Below are positions 21,721 to 35,393 of a DNA stretch of 60,000 nucleotides, piece by piece (the first letter of the stretch is position 1; each line of letters begins with the position of its first letter). The stretch is from Nymphaea colorata. Lineage: Eukaryota; Streptophyta; Magnoliopsida; Nymphaeales; Nymphaeaceae. The stretch lies in NCBI RefSeq assembly GCF_008831285.2, contig NC_045144.1, forward strand, positions 18,493,716 to 18,553,715, read 5' to 3'. The notes beneath the pieces were generated by a model. It was not told the origin of the DNA. It searched no databases and was given only the letters and a program-made list of their open reading frames with translations. Position numbers and translations under genes: made by a program.

Positions 21721-22880
21721 ATTTGTTCTTGCATAAGCTTCTAGCTGAGCAGAAGAAAATGGAGACCGCTCTCGGTTGACGAGAACGCTTTGCTAATTGG
21801 CTTTTCTTAGGTATCGAAAACCTACAGCGGTTAAGGCTGTCACCGGTATAGGTCCCACATTCGTAGTTCATACTGACACTCTGTTCCTGTCAGTAAAAGA
21901 CGCTTTCAGTGAGGTGCTGTTCCTCTTCAGTACAAATGTCAAAATTCTTGCGTCAGTGAAAATGATGAATATAACACGTCAAACCGGTCTCGAGTAAAAG
22001 TAAATTTTCTAACTGAAGTTGCCCTCTCTTGCCGATGAAAGCTTCTATGACATCTATTTCATTTAAGGCCCAATTTTTTTTTTTTTTTACCGATATCCAT
22101 GCATCTTTATGAGCACGTAGCATAATAAACCCACATGTGACGAATGTCCATCCTGTCATATACAACATGCGTGTATGTCTAGTCAAATAGCCTTAAATAC
22201 ATATCACACATATAAGCGTCATGCATGTATAACTATATGTCCAACCAGCTGTCATCTGTAGATTATGACCTATTACATACATATATGCATCGACTGGATT
22301 ACGTTCAAACCGTCATATAACAACCATCGACGTGTCATGGTACAATCTTAAAAAAGCAGACATTCCAAAATTTTACCTATCAAAAGACAAAAATATTTTC
22401 ATATACACCTCCATATACATCTGATGTACTATGAAAAAGATCCATATGGTCCATACAAAAGGCTCTAAATTTTAAATATCCTTTAAAATTAAACGTCCTT
22501 TAAAAATTTAAAACTGCAAATCGCTTAATTCTCACTTTAAATGATTATGAATATGATTCAAATTGTTGTAACCACAAAAATAGTGCCTCGCTTTCGGAAG
22601 AAAATTAATTAGATATCAATTTTATCACTATTAGTCTATGTTGGTCAGCACATATCGATCCATTTTCTGGAAACCAATACCTACTTGCATGGGATTTGGT
22701 GGCATTGAATACTCATTTACATTCAGCCACCAGGATTTTTTTTGCTGTGGAAGGACACCGGACTCAACGACCCAAGTTTGGAGTGAGCGCCGCATGTAAT
22801 TTTTTGAGCTACTGCAATGTAATTTATTGCAGCTTATGATCAATTTAGCTTGACACAAGCTTGCTGTCGACTGGCAGCTC
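21721..22880. other. No feature recognised
   Basis: AT-rich DNA with only short chance reading frames. I see no coding similarity, no RNA gene and no clear repeat boundary. Confidence 0.5.
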
Positions 22881-22884
22881 TAAA

Positions 22885-23925
22885 CGAGAAGTGCAGATAC
22901 AATATTTTCTTGGTGTGGAATTGATTTTGAAGAAGGCCAGCTTGTTCTATCACAAAAGAAATATATTGTCGATATTCTTGACACATGGAAGATTGCAAGA
23001 GTGTCATCACTCATGTAGCGCCTAATTCGAGACCGAGTTGTCTTCATGCAACAAGTATGCATCTGAGGGGGTTGGGGGTGCTTTTGATTTTTTTTATAAA
23101 GTACTGAATATTTTAGACTTTTTAACTTTTTCACAATGTTTTTTTTATCCTTCTAAAAAGTTTGTTTTTGTTTATTTTAATAGGAGTATTTTAGTCATTG
23201 AACACTCGTGCACAATTTTGGTGTAAAGGAAAGTGCACATAACCAGCTAAGCCTCCACTCTCCCGATGATATAATGGAGAAACATTACTTTATGCCACCC
23301 TTTATAGGAGCATAGTTGGAGCATTGCAATAAGTGACTGTCACTTGTCTTTATATTGTTTTTGTATTAGATAAAGCATGTGAGTCTATGCATGATTTTGC
23401 AGATGCTCATTGGGACAATATATGTCAAACACATCCTTAGCTATTTATAAGAGAACAAGCATGAAGCTTGAGCCATATGCTGATGCCAACTGGGGTGGGT
23501 GCTTAGATGACCGCCGGTCAACTAGTGGCTTTGTCACCTTACTTGGAGAAAATGTTATCTCTTAGGGATCAAATAAGCAACATATATGATCCAATATGGA
23601 AGCAGAGTACAAGACTCTTGCGAGAGCGGTTTCTGAGCTTGTCTTGCTAAAGTCACTTAAATTTGAAAGAGCTTAAAATTTACAGCGAAGAAACACCTGT
23701 CATAAAATGTGACAATGTGGGAGCCAGATATTTTGTAGCCAATCCCATTGTTCATGCTCACATCAAACATATTGAGATTGATTTTTCATTTTGTTTGGGA
23801 GAATGTTGCAACTAAAGAAATTCAAGTTCAGTTTGTTGCATCAAAAGAAAACCTTGCCAAAATTTTGACTAAAGCATTGACTGGACCACGCTGTATATAA
23901 TTACTTAAAGAAACAAACTCAATCT
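22885..23925 (+). pseudogene. Second Copia fragment (RT end to RNase H)
   Basis: A heavily decayed piece of a different Copia element. In shifting frames it reads YFLGVEL, SQKKYIVDILDTW, RSIVGALQ, KACESMHDFADAHWDN, EPYADANWGGCLDDRRS, TSGFVTLLGENVIS, MEAEYKTLARAVSELV, KCDNVGARYFVANPI and HIKHIEIDF. This is the order of RT C-terminus, connection and RNase H. Stops and frameshifts are frequent and no LTR is obvious on either side. Confidence 0.88.
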
Positions 23926-24097
23926 GGTTGACACCACGCTTGTCGTTTCTGCATGATATTGTTCCAAAAATCATTGTAAACATGCTAATAAAGATCTTAA
24001 ATTCAAGGATCATAGTTGTCTTAAATGACATTAAATAATATCCACTCTCTCTGGTGATAGTGTGAGAAAAGAGAGAGAGAGATCATCATCATCAGCG

Positions 24098-24268
24098 GCA
24101 ATGCTAAGGTAGGGCCCTCATGGGCCCTGCCCCACCTAAAAAATAAAAAAGAAATTACTTGTAAATTTAAAAAGAAATCAATTGTTTTATATAAAAAATT
24201 TTAAAAATGATATTTTGACCCTAGTCAAAATTTAGAAACTTTAATTCTACTCACTTCTGGCTCCACCT
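24098..24268. mobile_element. hAT-like MITE relic
   Basis: Left end CAGCGGCAATGC with GGGCCCTCATGGGCCCTGCC, AT-rich middle with TTTTAAAAATGATATTTTG, right end TTCTGGCTCCACCTG. The arrangement matches the element at 28693-28859. No clear target duplication remains. Confidence 0.45.
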
Positions 24269-24948
24269 GTAAGCAGCTTCTAAGCCTAACCATGTTATAC
24301 ATTGTATTCGTGTGTGAGTCTCCTTTCATCACTTTGGCTCACTGCCTTAGTTTAAACCAGTCAAAGAAAACAACGCATTTTTTCAAAAAAATGAGAGAAA
24401 TTAAATGACCATTTAAAACATAAAAAGCATTAAAAACGAAAAAAAATAATGTATTTTTTTGTGTTTTTTACTTTATTCACTTTCTTATTTTTCTCATTTT
24501 TTTTTATTTTTACAAACTGGTCGTATTATACTTGAGAAAAACCTCATTGTTTAAAACTCCGATACATTATTTGTGACTATACTTTTAACTCATGATTTCT
24601 TTCACCGTAATGATACAATATTTAATTTGGGATGTATGTCCTAATTAAATATTTGAAAAGATTTAAACAGGCAAACATTTTGCTTGGAGAGAAAATCTAG
24701 ACGACTTGTGCCATACTCGACCTTAGTATAAGAAGACTCATCATGACGAACATGGCTGCCATGATAAGCATCTCCTGGTCCGGGAAAGAAATCACATAAT
24801 GCATGACATGCAGCAGTAGGAGATGAAGATGGTGTTCTGCAAGCAATGAACTTTCTCAAATCTCAAAAATAACCTCATTCAAGCAACACGTATGACAGAA
24901 GAATTAATTAACAGTGCAGATTAGAGAATGTATAACAATATTAGAAGA

Positions 24949-26415
24949 TCAAGGACAATTTGCTGGATCATAACCAGGCCCGCCGAATGTTATATGCCGG
25001 CCAAAATCTTCGAGAGAGACCGGCCAGTATCTTACGTTATAGCAGTTGGGATTGGTCTCGATGACTTCAACCTGTTGGGGAGCATTATAACGCAACAGGT
25101 CGCGGGTGTATAACTGCATTTTACTGACATATGCAACCTTGCCCCTCGGTTCTGTCGCGAAATGGCCGCTACCCATCTGGGTGGTCGTGTGCCTTCCCCG
25201 TGTCCGTTCATTCAATATCTCCCCTCCCCATAAAACTATGTTTGCCACGGACGCTCTGTAATTTGTTTTTGGCCAAAAGCCAATCAGGGTTCCATCGACC
25301 AAAAGTTCCCAATCTCTTTGAAAATTCTGCTCAACATGAAAATTAAAACATTTCCATTAGTAATCGATAACATACACATTTTTCTCTATCCACATTGCTA
25401 TTTTTTCCTTAGTTTTGTCTTGGTTTGTAAGATTTTTCAATGGGAGGCAATTGTTGTTGTAGGTAGAAAGAGTATTTCAGCATACCGACCAACAAGAAGG
25501 CCAAAACTTGACCCACCAATTCAATTTGAAATATGTATTTTAGTGCGGCTAACAAGCTAAGTAGTATCAAATCCATGTTCAATTCCTTCACTTGCAAGGC
25601 TTAGAGGTTAGTTTGGGACATAAAATATTAATGATTGATACAGGACATTGTTAGTTGATTTGGCATCATATTGTCTTACAGGTAAATAAAAATTATTTAA
25701 TTTTTAGATGTAAAATTTATTTTACAGTCTTTGTCATATCTATATGCTAATGCATGTTTCGACCAATATGGGGTTGTAGGTTGTATTGTTTGAAAACTAT
25801 TATGCTTTGAAACCAAAATCCGGCTCATTAATCTTTCTGTTCGATTGAGAACTGCCCATAGTTCAACCCGCACAAATGCACATGCAAACACAAACACATA
25901 CACACACACAGGAATAAATGACTTCTCTTATGATAGGATGGAGGGAAAAAAAGACAAACTGTTCACGCACCTGTTTGATAGTGATTTGAATTTCATTGCT
26001 CGGCCCATCAATAGCTGAAATTTGAAGTTGCTTACCGAAGGGCATATGATTGCTAACTCTTCTGAATTGCAGAGGATTGTTTGCTGGGTATCTATGGTTA
26101 TCATTATAGAGACGTGTTTGGTAGTCGTCATTCTGTTGAGGCCAAGGAAAAGCACTAACTGTCAGCATTCACCAGACAATATCTCTCCAAATTTGTGGTT
26201 TCTACTAGCCACGACGATCATTTAGATACAAGAGAAAAATCAAGCAGCTTACTTGTTGCTTCACATACTGTCAGTGGAGATAGTTTGGCAAAGAGAGATT
26301 TTATTGGAGTGACGAAAAAAATCACCGAATCTCTTTTTAGCACAATATCTAATTTTCTAGACTCTCTTATATGCAAAGTATGAGAGTGGGTTTTTTTTTT
26401 GAGGATATGAAACTT

Positions 26416-26489
<74 letters not shown>

Positions 26490-29067
26490 ACCGATGGCGA
26501 AAAGTAAAAATATATCACTGAAAACAATTGGTAAGCACTAGTTGCACTATGAGTTAGAATTGGTAGGCACAAAGAATTACCGTGGTGAAGCCAAAAAACC
26601 GAGTTCTTGTATCTCCAAATAAGGCAGGAAGGACCTTGACCATAACAAAGATAAAATGTTAAATGAAAAATGGAAGCAAAGCTAACTTATATTATTAAAA
26701 GGAAGCGATCGTCACTTTTCTTGATGTGAAAAAGGAATAAAACATACCATCCAGCCTGCTTCCACTGACATGGAAACGCCAGTACCCACAGCATTTATAA
26801 CCCATAGTTGTGACAGGGTCATCTCACTATTATGCTCAAGTCTAGGTCGCCAAATCTGGAAAGTTCCTTCTCCTCCTCCATAGACTCCATCCACCCTAAC
26901 TTTTGCATACTATACATAATCCATGTACATGTTAAAGAAAGCAACATACTGTAAGGCCTCTGTTGCTCAAGCACAAAACAAGCATAAACTAGGGGATAGA
27001 AAAGTGCACGACAGATTAATGAATTCCAAGTAAGAAGTGGAGGTTAATGAGGAAGAATGTGATAAGGAAAGGGTACAGAATGGATACCAGACCTCATGCT
27101 TTGAACGAGCGTCTCCTCCTCGATTGCCAACCAGAGGTTTTGTGGTGTTTGATTTGAGAAATGATCTGGCACGTGAACTTGCAAAATCTTCAACAGCACT
27201 GAAATTGAGCGGCCCGGCCTTGGTGGCCTTGAGAACTGGAAAACTTCCTGTTGGGCAGCTTTCACTTTCTACTACTCTACTGTCTCTCAACTTGTCACTT
27301 GTCTGTATATTCATGAGAAATATTATTAGCTGTTGTGTTGGTCTTTGTAGTGGAAAATTTTCCTTCAACTGTAGTCACATTGAGTAAGTTCACACGCACA
27401 AAGGGGTTTAACTTGTGCGAATCTTGCCTTACAAAGAATGCTTGACCTTAGATGACTATAAGAAAGGCCGAATTTCATACAAATTACAATCTTATATATC
27501 AGACTAAACTTTTATAAGTCATATAAGATTTCTTACAAATTACAATCTTTTATATATGAGACTAAACTTTTTGAAGTGAAGTTTTATAATCTACCTGCCT
27601 TGAAGCATATATGTCTTACATGTGAGGCCCCAAGTGTAAGTGTTAAATTGGCTTTAATACCACTGTAACAACTTGATTCACTCCTACCTCAAGCTCAAAT
27701 TCTCAACTTGCCTTCGTAATTGTTTCAGTTCTAGTTCCAAAAGAGCACAAACAAAGATAACCAATTACTTAACATTCCTATCTATAAGTCTCCTAAGATT
27801 TCTCACAATTTTAGATGCATAATTGAACTTTTTAAAGTAGCACATTACAAGTGAATAGAGTAGAGGTACATTTAAAGTAATTTTATACCATGAAAAACTA
27901 TGTGTAACTAAATTAAAGTATCACATCAAGTAGAATTTGGGTTAGGTGTACATTGGGGAGTCTTTGTCATATATACCTATAGAAATTTAAGGATTACATG
28001 ATTTAAGTTGGCAAGAAACACTCAAGTTGAAGAGATAATATTGATGACACGTTCAAGTCAATAGACAATACATCAGTCATTCGGAACTTCATCTAACTCT
28101 TCTTTCTCACGAGACCCACTGGATTATAAATTTGGAGAAGAAGCGAAATAGAAAAGCATACCTGCATCTTTCTTTTGGACATTGAAGGGTCCCTCGTGCT
28201 AGGCCGACTATCAAAGTTCTTGCATTCGTAGATGTCTCCATCATCCATCTGAAAATCAGCAAAAGCTTCTTCGGCTCAGATGAAGTTAAGAGGAGCAAGA
28301 AGTTTATCGTTCCTCAAATTTCATATCTTCTAAGCAATTATATATTTTTCAATCTGCGGCCAGTCCTTAAGCAATATAGTAGTGGCAATTAACCGAAACT
28401 TGCGAAATGTTAAAAGCAAGAAAAAAAAATCGAACACTATGAAATATAAGACACTTTATAAAGTTGGCATAATAATGACGACCGCAATAAAAGAAAAGGA
28501 GCAGCTTCGTCCTGCTAATAGGATAAATCATCAATTAGCTGGGACCATTGGGAAGCAAATAGCAACAGATAGTTTAAATTTTAAAATTTAAGAGGCATTT
28601 GTATGTAAATAAATAAAAATTAAGGAGGTTCCTTGTATAAATATGATCATTTTTGGGGGCTGGTGTGAACATGCAATGGTTTAAAGTACCACCAAGAGCA
28701 CAAGGGCCCCCCACTAAAAAAAAAAAAATTACATATAAATTTTAAAAAAAATTATTTGTCCTCTATAAAAATTTTGAAAAATGATATTTCGGTTCATATG
28801 TTAAAATTTAGAAACTTTAATTCAGCCCTCCTCATGAAAAATTTTTGGCTCCGCCCCTGAGTACCACAAAAAGTGAATGAGAAATAAAATGCGGGTACAT
28901 ACCGTGATGGTCTTGATCGGAAGCCCCTTTGAATAATATTTGCTCTCGAGGGTGTGCCTTTTGCCTTCACTCAACAAGGCATGATTGAACAAGAAAATGA
29001 GAACAAGAAGAGGCCTACACAGAGTTTTAGAACTCACATCATTGTGTTTGAGCATTTTAAACTGCAT
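24949..29067 (-). CDS. Neprosin-family peptidase, copy C (427 aa, 7 exons)
   Basis: Exons on the minus strand: 28903-29067, 28162-28248, 27093-27368, 26748-26909, 26581-26634, 25971-26132 and 24949-25326, all GT-AG and phase 0. Unlike A and B, the propeptide is split after KRKMQ by an intron of about 790 bp. Features: signal peptide (TLCRPLLVLIFLFNHALL), [79 protein letters not shown] and PANCP. Both family glutamates are present. The start is set at 29067 rather than an in-frame ATG at 29082, because 29067 aligns with B and D and leaves a normal leader after the TATA box. Predicted secreted proline-directed endopeptidase. Confidence 0.88.
26416..26486. repeat. (CA)n(TA)n compound microsatellite
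   Basis: About 20 bp of CA repeats run directly into about 50 bp of AT repeats, in the intron between exons 5 and 6 of neprosin C. The equivalent introns of A and D also carry CA and AT runs. Confidence 0.9.
28693..28859. mobile_element. hAT-type MITE with 8-bp target duplication
   Basis: AGTACCAC flanks it on both sides (28685-28692 and 28860-28867). The ends are CAAGAGCACAAGGGCCCCC and, inverted, CAGGGGCGGAGCCAAAAATTT. An 8-bp duplication with CAGGGGCGG-like ends fits the hAT superfamily. It encodes nothing. It lies in intron 1 of neprosin C, about 45 bp from the exon 1 donor. Confidence 0.75.
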
Positions 29068-29119
29068 GGTGAAACCCAACATCTAGCTTATGGTTGTTCT
29101 GAAAGAGAAGCAGTTGGCA

Positions 29120-29126
29120 TTTTATA
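29120..29126 (-). promoter_or_regulatory. TATA box, neprosin C
   Basis: Minus-strand GGCTATAAAATGCC, a canonical TATA box about 55 nt before the chosen ATG at 29067. Confidence 0.7.
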
Positions 29127-29129
29127 GCC

Positions 29130-29994
29130 AAAGGCAAATGCTTTTTCTAGAAAAAGAGTTTATTTCCAAATCCTTCCTTTCTTCAAGTAGAGAAAATTAA
29201 TGGCCTCGTTTTATGTTTGGTTCGCAAATCTTTCTTATATAGGTGGCATTAATTCAATGAAGATATTGATTCTTATTGATATTAGAAGGTAAAACTTGAA
29301 ACTACTTTCCTAAGAAAATTTCTACTATCGTTATTTGAACACTGATCTCATTGAGATCAACAATGGACCAACCGGATCTTTTTAATGGCAATTAACCGAC
29401 ACTTGCTAAATGTAAAAAAGTAAGAAAAAAGAAAATTTGAATGCTATGAAATGTAAAGGGGGTGTTTGATGGTTTGTTATTTTGATTTAGGAATGGAACA
29501 TAGTTCTTTCTCAAATTGAAATGGATTAATCAAAGTTTCAAGTTTCAGTTTCTTAATTCTTGAAACAAAATACCTTGCCTTTTAATAATTCTAATTTCTT
29601 TTCAATATCTATTAGACCATATTAGCCTACCGCGTTTTTAGCTTTTCCTATTTAAAAGCAATAAAAACCTATTTTAAATTAGTAGGTGACCAAACAAAAA
29701 TCAAGTCACGAATTAGATTCCATCGCTTCAAGGTTCTTAAGACCATGTGAGATCAATATTAGTAAAACAAAAAACAAAAAAAAAAAGGTTAGAAAGATGT
29801 GGTGGTAATAATGGATACCATTATTTTTACGTTTAGTTCACAATTCTCATGTATAAGTGACTTCATTTGGTTCACTTTTTATCCGCTACGTACTTGTGAC
29901 TCCCTCCCCGACCAGCACCACAGGTCCACAGTCATGTGGCCATCCACGACTAGGCCTAGGCACAGGCTTGGCCTGAACCGCATGATCTGAATAA

Positions 29995-30043
<49 letters not shown>

Positions 30044-31400
30044 ATAAATAATATATATATATGTAATTGTAATAAACTATTATAATTATATATAGATCAA
30101 TAAAAAATAATATTAAAAATATCTTATGGAGCCCACCTCTATTGACTGGTGGCCTGACAACTTATTTGGCCGGCTCAATGCTTTTTTTTCGAACCTGAAT
30201 CGAGCCGGCTATTGGGACTAAGTACCTACACTTATTGGTGGCGACTCCGGACGCTGTCATTATAGCGTCCTCCCTCCAGCACTGGAGGTAGTGTGGGTGT
30301 TGTGTAGGCAATTGCCTACATAGACCAACAACAAATTGTTTGTTTTTATATTAATATTTATGGTATTTGTTTCATGATTAGAACCCTTTTAGTTCCAATT
30401 TTTATGCTTCCCTTCTGCCTCCCACAGATTGTCTTCTTGTCCGCTCAAAGCCGGTTCAATGCTTTGATAGGAGGGCCTACCAGCGCCCCCCTTCTCAAAA
30501 AAAAAAAAAAAACACTCGTCAAAATAAAAAATATAGTTTTATATGTACTTAAAAATTTTCATTTAGCGTATCTAAAAAATTCAGTATTTATTAAAATAGT
30601 AAAATTTTGAAATTATAGTTTAACTTGCTATCACCCCTGGTTTGCTACAGTATTGTGTCTTCAAGTCAAGGGCCGACGCGTGCCCTGAGGTCTGCCGGCG
30701 TTTCTCCTCTTTTTTTAAGAATTTTCTTGCATTTTCTTTTGTCTGTACAAATTGTCGAAGAAAAAAGGTACCGGAAAACTAGAAACTGAGTGCCCTCTTT
30801 TTTTTTTTTTTTTTGGGTGGAAAGGTGGGGGCGGAGGAGGAGATTTGTGAGGTGGAGTGGTTGGATTTTGTTGAGTTTGTGAAGACCCAGAGGCCGGAAT
30901 TTCCACTCATTGATTATGAAAACCCGGGGCTTTCGTTGTGATTCATTTCTTGATTCGTTGATTTATTCTGTTGCTTCGTTTGTTCCCCAGAATTGACTGT
31001 TTTCTTTGAACGAAAGGATGTGAAATATTTCTAGTTCTGGTTTTCAGAATGGACTCAATTGTACATCTTAATTAATTCAGCAATCCACGTATTAATCCTT
31101 ATAAAGTTAAGTTTTCTTGGAGAAACTAGCTAGTTGTACATATCACATATATTTGTGGCAATTAAGTTACAACGTAAAACATATAACTGACCCAAAAAGT
31201 TATTAACAGTTTTATGCAGTCAGGATTAATAACCTATAATTGCTATATGGTTTTCATTTTTTACCAGAGCTTTTAGTTTCTTGGTTTACTGTATATTTTC
31301 AAGTCACATGATTACCTTTTGGGTAGAGAGAGTTCCAAATTAAGTATTCGGTTTTTTCTTATTTTTACTTTTGTAAAAAAGCCAGTTACTACATTATAAT
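29130..31400. other. Spacer between neprosin C and D
   Basis: No gene is recognised. It holds a GGCCCGG-family repeat (about 29925-30215) split by an AT run (29996-30040), a short perfect palindrome (30303-30320), a fragment ending GGAGGGCCTACCAGCGCCCCC near 30470, and long T and A runs. From about 31418 the sequence matches the conserved 3' flank of the neprosins. Confidence 0.5.
29925..30215. repeat. GGCCCGG-family repeat with AT microsatellite
   Basis: CTAGGCCTAGGCACAGGCTTGG at the left and GGAGCCCACC, TTTGGCCGGCTCAATG and CGAGCCGGCTATTGGG at the right surround a TATATA core. The arrangement matches 44333-44582 and 5865-6122. Confidence 0.45.
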
Positions 31401-31641
31401 GAGTTTCTTTTTTTTTTATTCATGATTCATAATTTGTTTCATAGTAGTGGTACAATATTTAATCTGCGATGTATGTCCTAGATAGTTCGAAGGATTTAAA
31501 CAAGCAAATCCTTTGATTGGATTTATGGAAGATCCGAGATGGTATTGTGCAATGAATTTATTCAGATCTCAAAAATAACTTCATTCAAGCAACATAACCA
31601 GGATTTAGCATAAGATCAGCATCTACAACAATCTTGGGTGG

Positions 31642-31714
31642 TCAAGGACAGTTTTCTGGATCAAAGCCAGGCCCACCCATAGTTATGAACCGGCGAAATT
31701 CATTATCATCATCT

Positions 31715-31756
<42 letters not shown>

Positions 31757-34700
31757 TCATCATCATCACCACCATAATTCCAATATGTTAGATCATAGCA
31801 GTTGGGATTGTCGATCTTAACGTCAATGTCTTGGGGAGCATTGTAAAGCTCATCATCGAGGTCGTATAATCCCAATTTTCTGATGTATGCAACCCTACCT
31901 ATCGGTTCCGTCGAGAAATGGCCGCTGCCCATCTGCGTGGACGTGTGCCTTCCCGTTATCCGGCGATTCACTATCTCCCCTCCCCATTGAACCTTGTTCG
32001 CCCTGGTTACTCCGTAATTTGATTGTGGCCAGTAGCCGATATCCACTTCATCGATCAAAACTGCCCAGTCTTCATTATCATTCTGATAAACATGAACATG
32101 CATTAGTAACCAATAACATCTTCCTTTCCTGGTCTCTCCACATTAGCTAAGTTGTTATTCTTTAGTTTGCTTCAATTCATTCACGTATGAACAACACAAA
32201 CACGCCCATATCCATCAATGGACAAATGATTTTCTCCTTTTCATTCCACCACCCGAAGAACGAACACTGTCACCCTTCTATGCCCATTACTCACAGGGTT
32301 AACAGAGCTTGCTTGGGAGTTCCGAAAAAAAATGTATTGGGTAGTGACAGCGCAACAGCGAAAATGGAACCTTGTACGCACCTTTTTGATAGTGATCTTA
32401 ATTTCACCGACCCGCCCGTTGAAAGTTGAACATTGAAGTCTCTTACCGAAGGGCATATATCCTGCATTTGATGATCTTCTGAACTGCAGATTGTTGCCTG
32501 AACTAGGTTTTCTGAGGTTATCATTATAGAGATATGTATTGTAGTCGTCATTCTGTTGAGGCCAAGGAAACGTAATGACAGTTAGTATTCACCAGAAATA
32601 TCTCCAAATTTTTGTGGATTCTACTAGTCACGATTACCAGAGAAAAATTAAGCAGCATATTCTTCATATATTATAAGTGGGGATAGTTTGGCAAAACCAC
32701 TGTTAAAAGTACCAAGAACTTTTGTTACACCATAAAGCATCAACACTGTGTGTTTGTGTGTGTCTCTTGTGAGAAGAGAGAGAGAGTGTGTGTGTGTGCG
32801 TGTGCTTATTTCATATTATAAAGTACCAATTAGGGACCATGTTTCAAGTTTAGAGAGTAATTGACCATTGTTTCTAATCAATTCTTGCAAAAACTAGAAT
32901 GATATTTAACTGAAGTTTATGTCACATTTCATATAAGATTTCAAAATTAAACTCAAGGCCTAATTTATTGTCTTAATTAACCTAGAAAGTTGTACAATTA
33001 AGCTCTGGAAAAGGGTCCATATCCTATAGAGTGTATAAAGTTCTCCTCACATGTTTATTGACAATTGCATGATAGTTAATGATGTGGCAATCTCCACAAG
33101 TAGCTAGGATCAAATGCAGGAACTACTAAACCAGCATGATAGTTAAGACGTCTTTGGGCCCCCTAAGCTAAACCAGTATTTTTGGGTCATTTTTTATAAA
33201 ACAAAATGCAATTATGAATTACCTTGATGCTAAAAATCCTCTTTACTTAGAAGAATTTTGCTATTTTGGGTAATTGGGAGAGACTCATCGCCCGGCTCAA
33301 GACCAAAACGATCACCTAACCTCCTATCCTCACAAGGTATATGGTCTGTTTTCAGTGTCTCGAGGTATTACCTTCACCATGCTTCAACTTACACATCAGT
33401 GGCTACTCCTTTTATAGCACAAGGAGCTGGCACTCCAGGGACTCAAAACGAAAACTAGCTGCCTACAGTCTCCACCCCATATTGTTTCAGTCTGGTTTTC
33501 AGAATCCTTTGGGGGACAAATAGTTTCCATTAAAGTCAAGTAGTGAAACAAGTATTTTGGATTCCCCATTGGATAATATCATATGTCATATGATCCGATA
33601 AAACCAAACACCATTGGAGCAGATTGTTGAGTTTCCATGTGAGAGAAAGAGAAAGTATTTCCATGTGAGAGAAAGAGAAAGTAAACTCTGCCAGCACAAA
33701 TTTTCTCACTTACTAGTCTATATATATATATATATATATAGACACACATGCACACACTCTTTTAGCACAATATATATGAATTAGAATTAGAGGCAAACAA
33801 TTACCGTTGTGAAGATAAAAAACCGCGTCCTTGAGTCTCCAAATACGCTAGGATTTGCCTTGACCATAACAATTAGACAATTAGACAAAAGGTTAGACGA
33901 AAACGAAAAGAAAGCAAACAAACAAACCAACTTTGGTCATTAAAGGAAGTGACCATCTCTCCGTTGATATGAATAAAGGAACGAAATATATACCATCCAA
34001 CCAGCTTCCAGCGCCATACGAAGGCCATTACGGCTGTCTTCATTCAAAACCCATATTTGTGAAAGGCTCATCTCAGTAGTGACCTCAACGTCGGGTTGCC
34101 AAACACTGAAAGTTCCTTCTCCTCCTCCATATGTTCCAATCACAAAACCTATTGCATACTATAATCCATGTGCATGTCAAAGAAAGCAATATATCGTTAG
34201 GCCTTTGTTGCTCAAGCACAACACACAAGATAAATAAGTGCATGCAGTGGCTGAGGCACATGTGGTTTGGTGTGGGCAATTGCCCACACCGACCAACCAA
34301 AGTACCTTTCTTTTTACATTGCTACCTTCAATCTTTGATTATTTATATATACAGCTAAGAACAGGAAGCAAAGAAGAAGTGATCAGGAAAGGGCATGTAA
34401 TAGATATCACAGACCTCATGAGGTACACTAGTGTCACGCAGTGGCTCTATGCTTTTTGATTTGAGAAATGATCTGGCACGTGAACTTGCAAATTCTTCAA
34501 TAGCACTAAGATTGAGCGGTCCTGCCTTGGTGGCTTTGAGAACTGGAACGCTTCCTTCTGGGCAGCTTTCACTTTCTAGGACTCCTTTCTCTCTCAACTT
34601 GTCACTTGCCGATGTGTGAGAACCATTTGTTCTTGTTCTTCTTGTTGTTGTTCCGTTTAGTGGAAATTTTGCCGTAAACTGTATCCACATTTGTTTTAGT

Positions 34701-35295
34701 TCACAAGCACACAAAATACTAGTGCTTTACGTGATATACTTGATCTTCAACTCTTTTATATGTGTGTCTGTGTGTGCGTGTCTCTGTGTGTGTGTCAACT
34801 GGCTACCTCTCTAGCTGAATGGTTTTTTTTTTTATTTTGCGTCACTGAAAACTGTCACAAAAAATGATTTTGTGATACCTAGTTGCTTGGCCAAAGTTTT
34901 TCACGACGGAATGCATCTTTTGCAATTGGATTTTAGCAACATAAAATAAAAAATAGCCATCTAGCTGTAAATGTAGCTGGTAAATTTCAATTTTCATATA
35001 ATATGGTAAGCAAATGATTACTTGGCTATTCAGCCTCAGTCAATCATTTAAACCAAGGTCATTTATAAGAAGTTGATGGATGGTTGAGAGAAAAATGTTT
35101 AAATTAATATTAAAAGATGAAAATGTTCATCACTTTTTTTCCTTGTATTTCCCTTGGCTGACCATCTTGTTGAATCCAACGGCCCTAACTAGAAAGATTG
35201 GTGATTTTATACCAAAATTCAACTTTATATTATACTTTATTTTAGATATCCACATAAGTTTTTTAAGTGTACGTATAGATTTGGTTGAAATGCAC

Positions 35296-35393
<98 letters not shown>

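Noticed and set aside
29068-29082. An in-frame upstream ATG for neprosin C at 29082
   Set aside because: It lies too close to the TATA box for a normal leader. The ATG at 29067 aligns with copies B and D.
31887-32150. A plus-strand frame opposite the last exon of neprosin D, with similar ones opposite A-C
   Set aside because: It is the antisense shadow of conserved coding sequence, and its repetition simply reflects the gene duplication.
35080-35391. A plus-strand frame ending in a long Tyr-Ile run
   Set aside because: The run is the TA microsatellite and the rest is the dispersed repeat related to 5181-5408.
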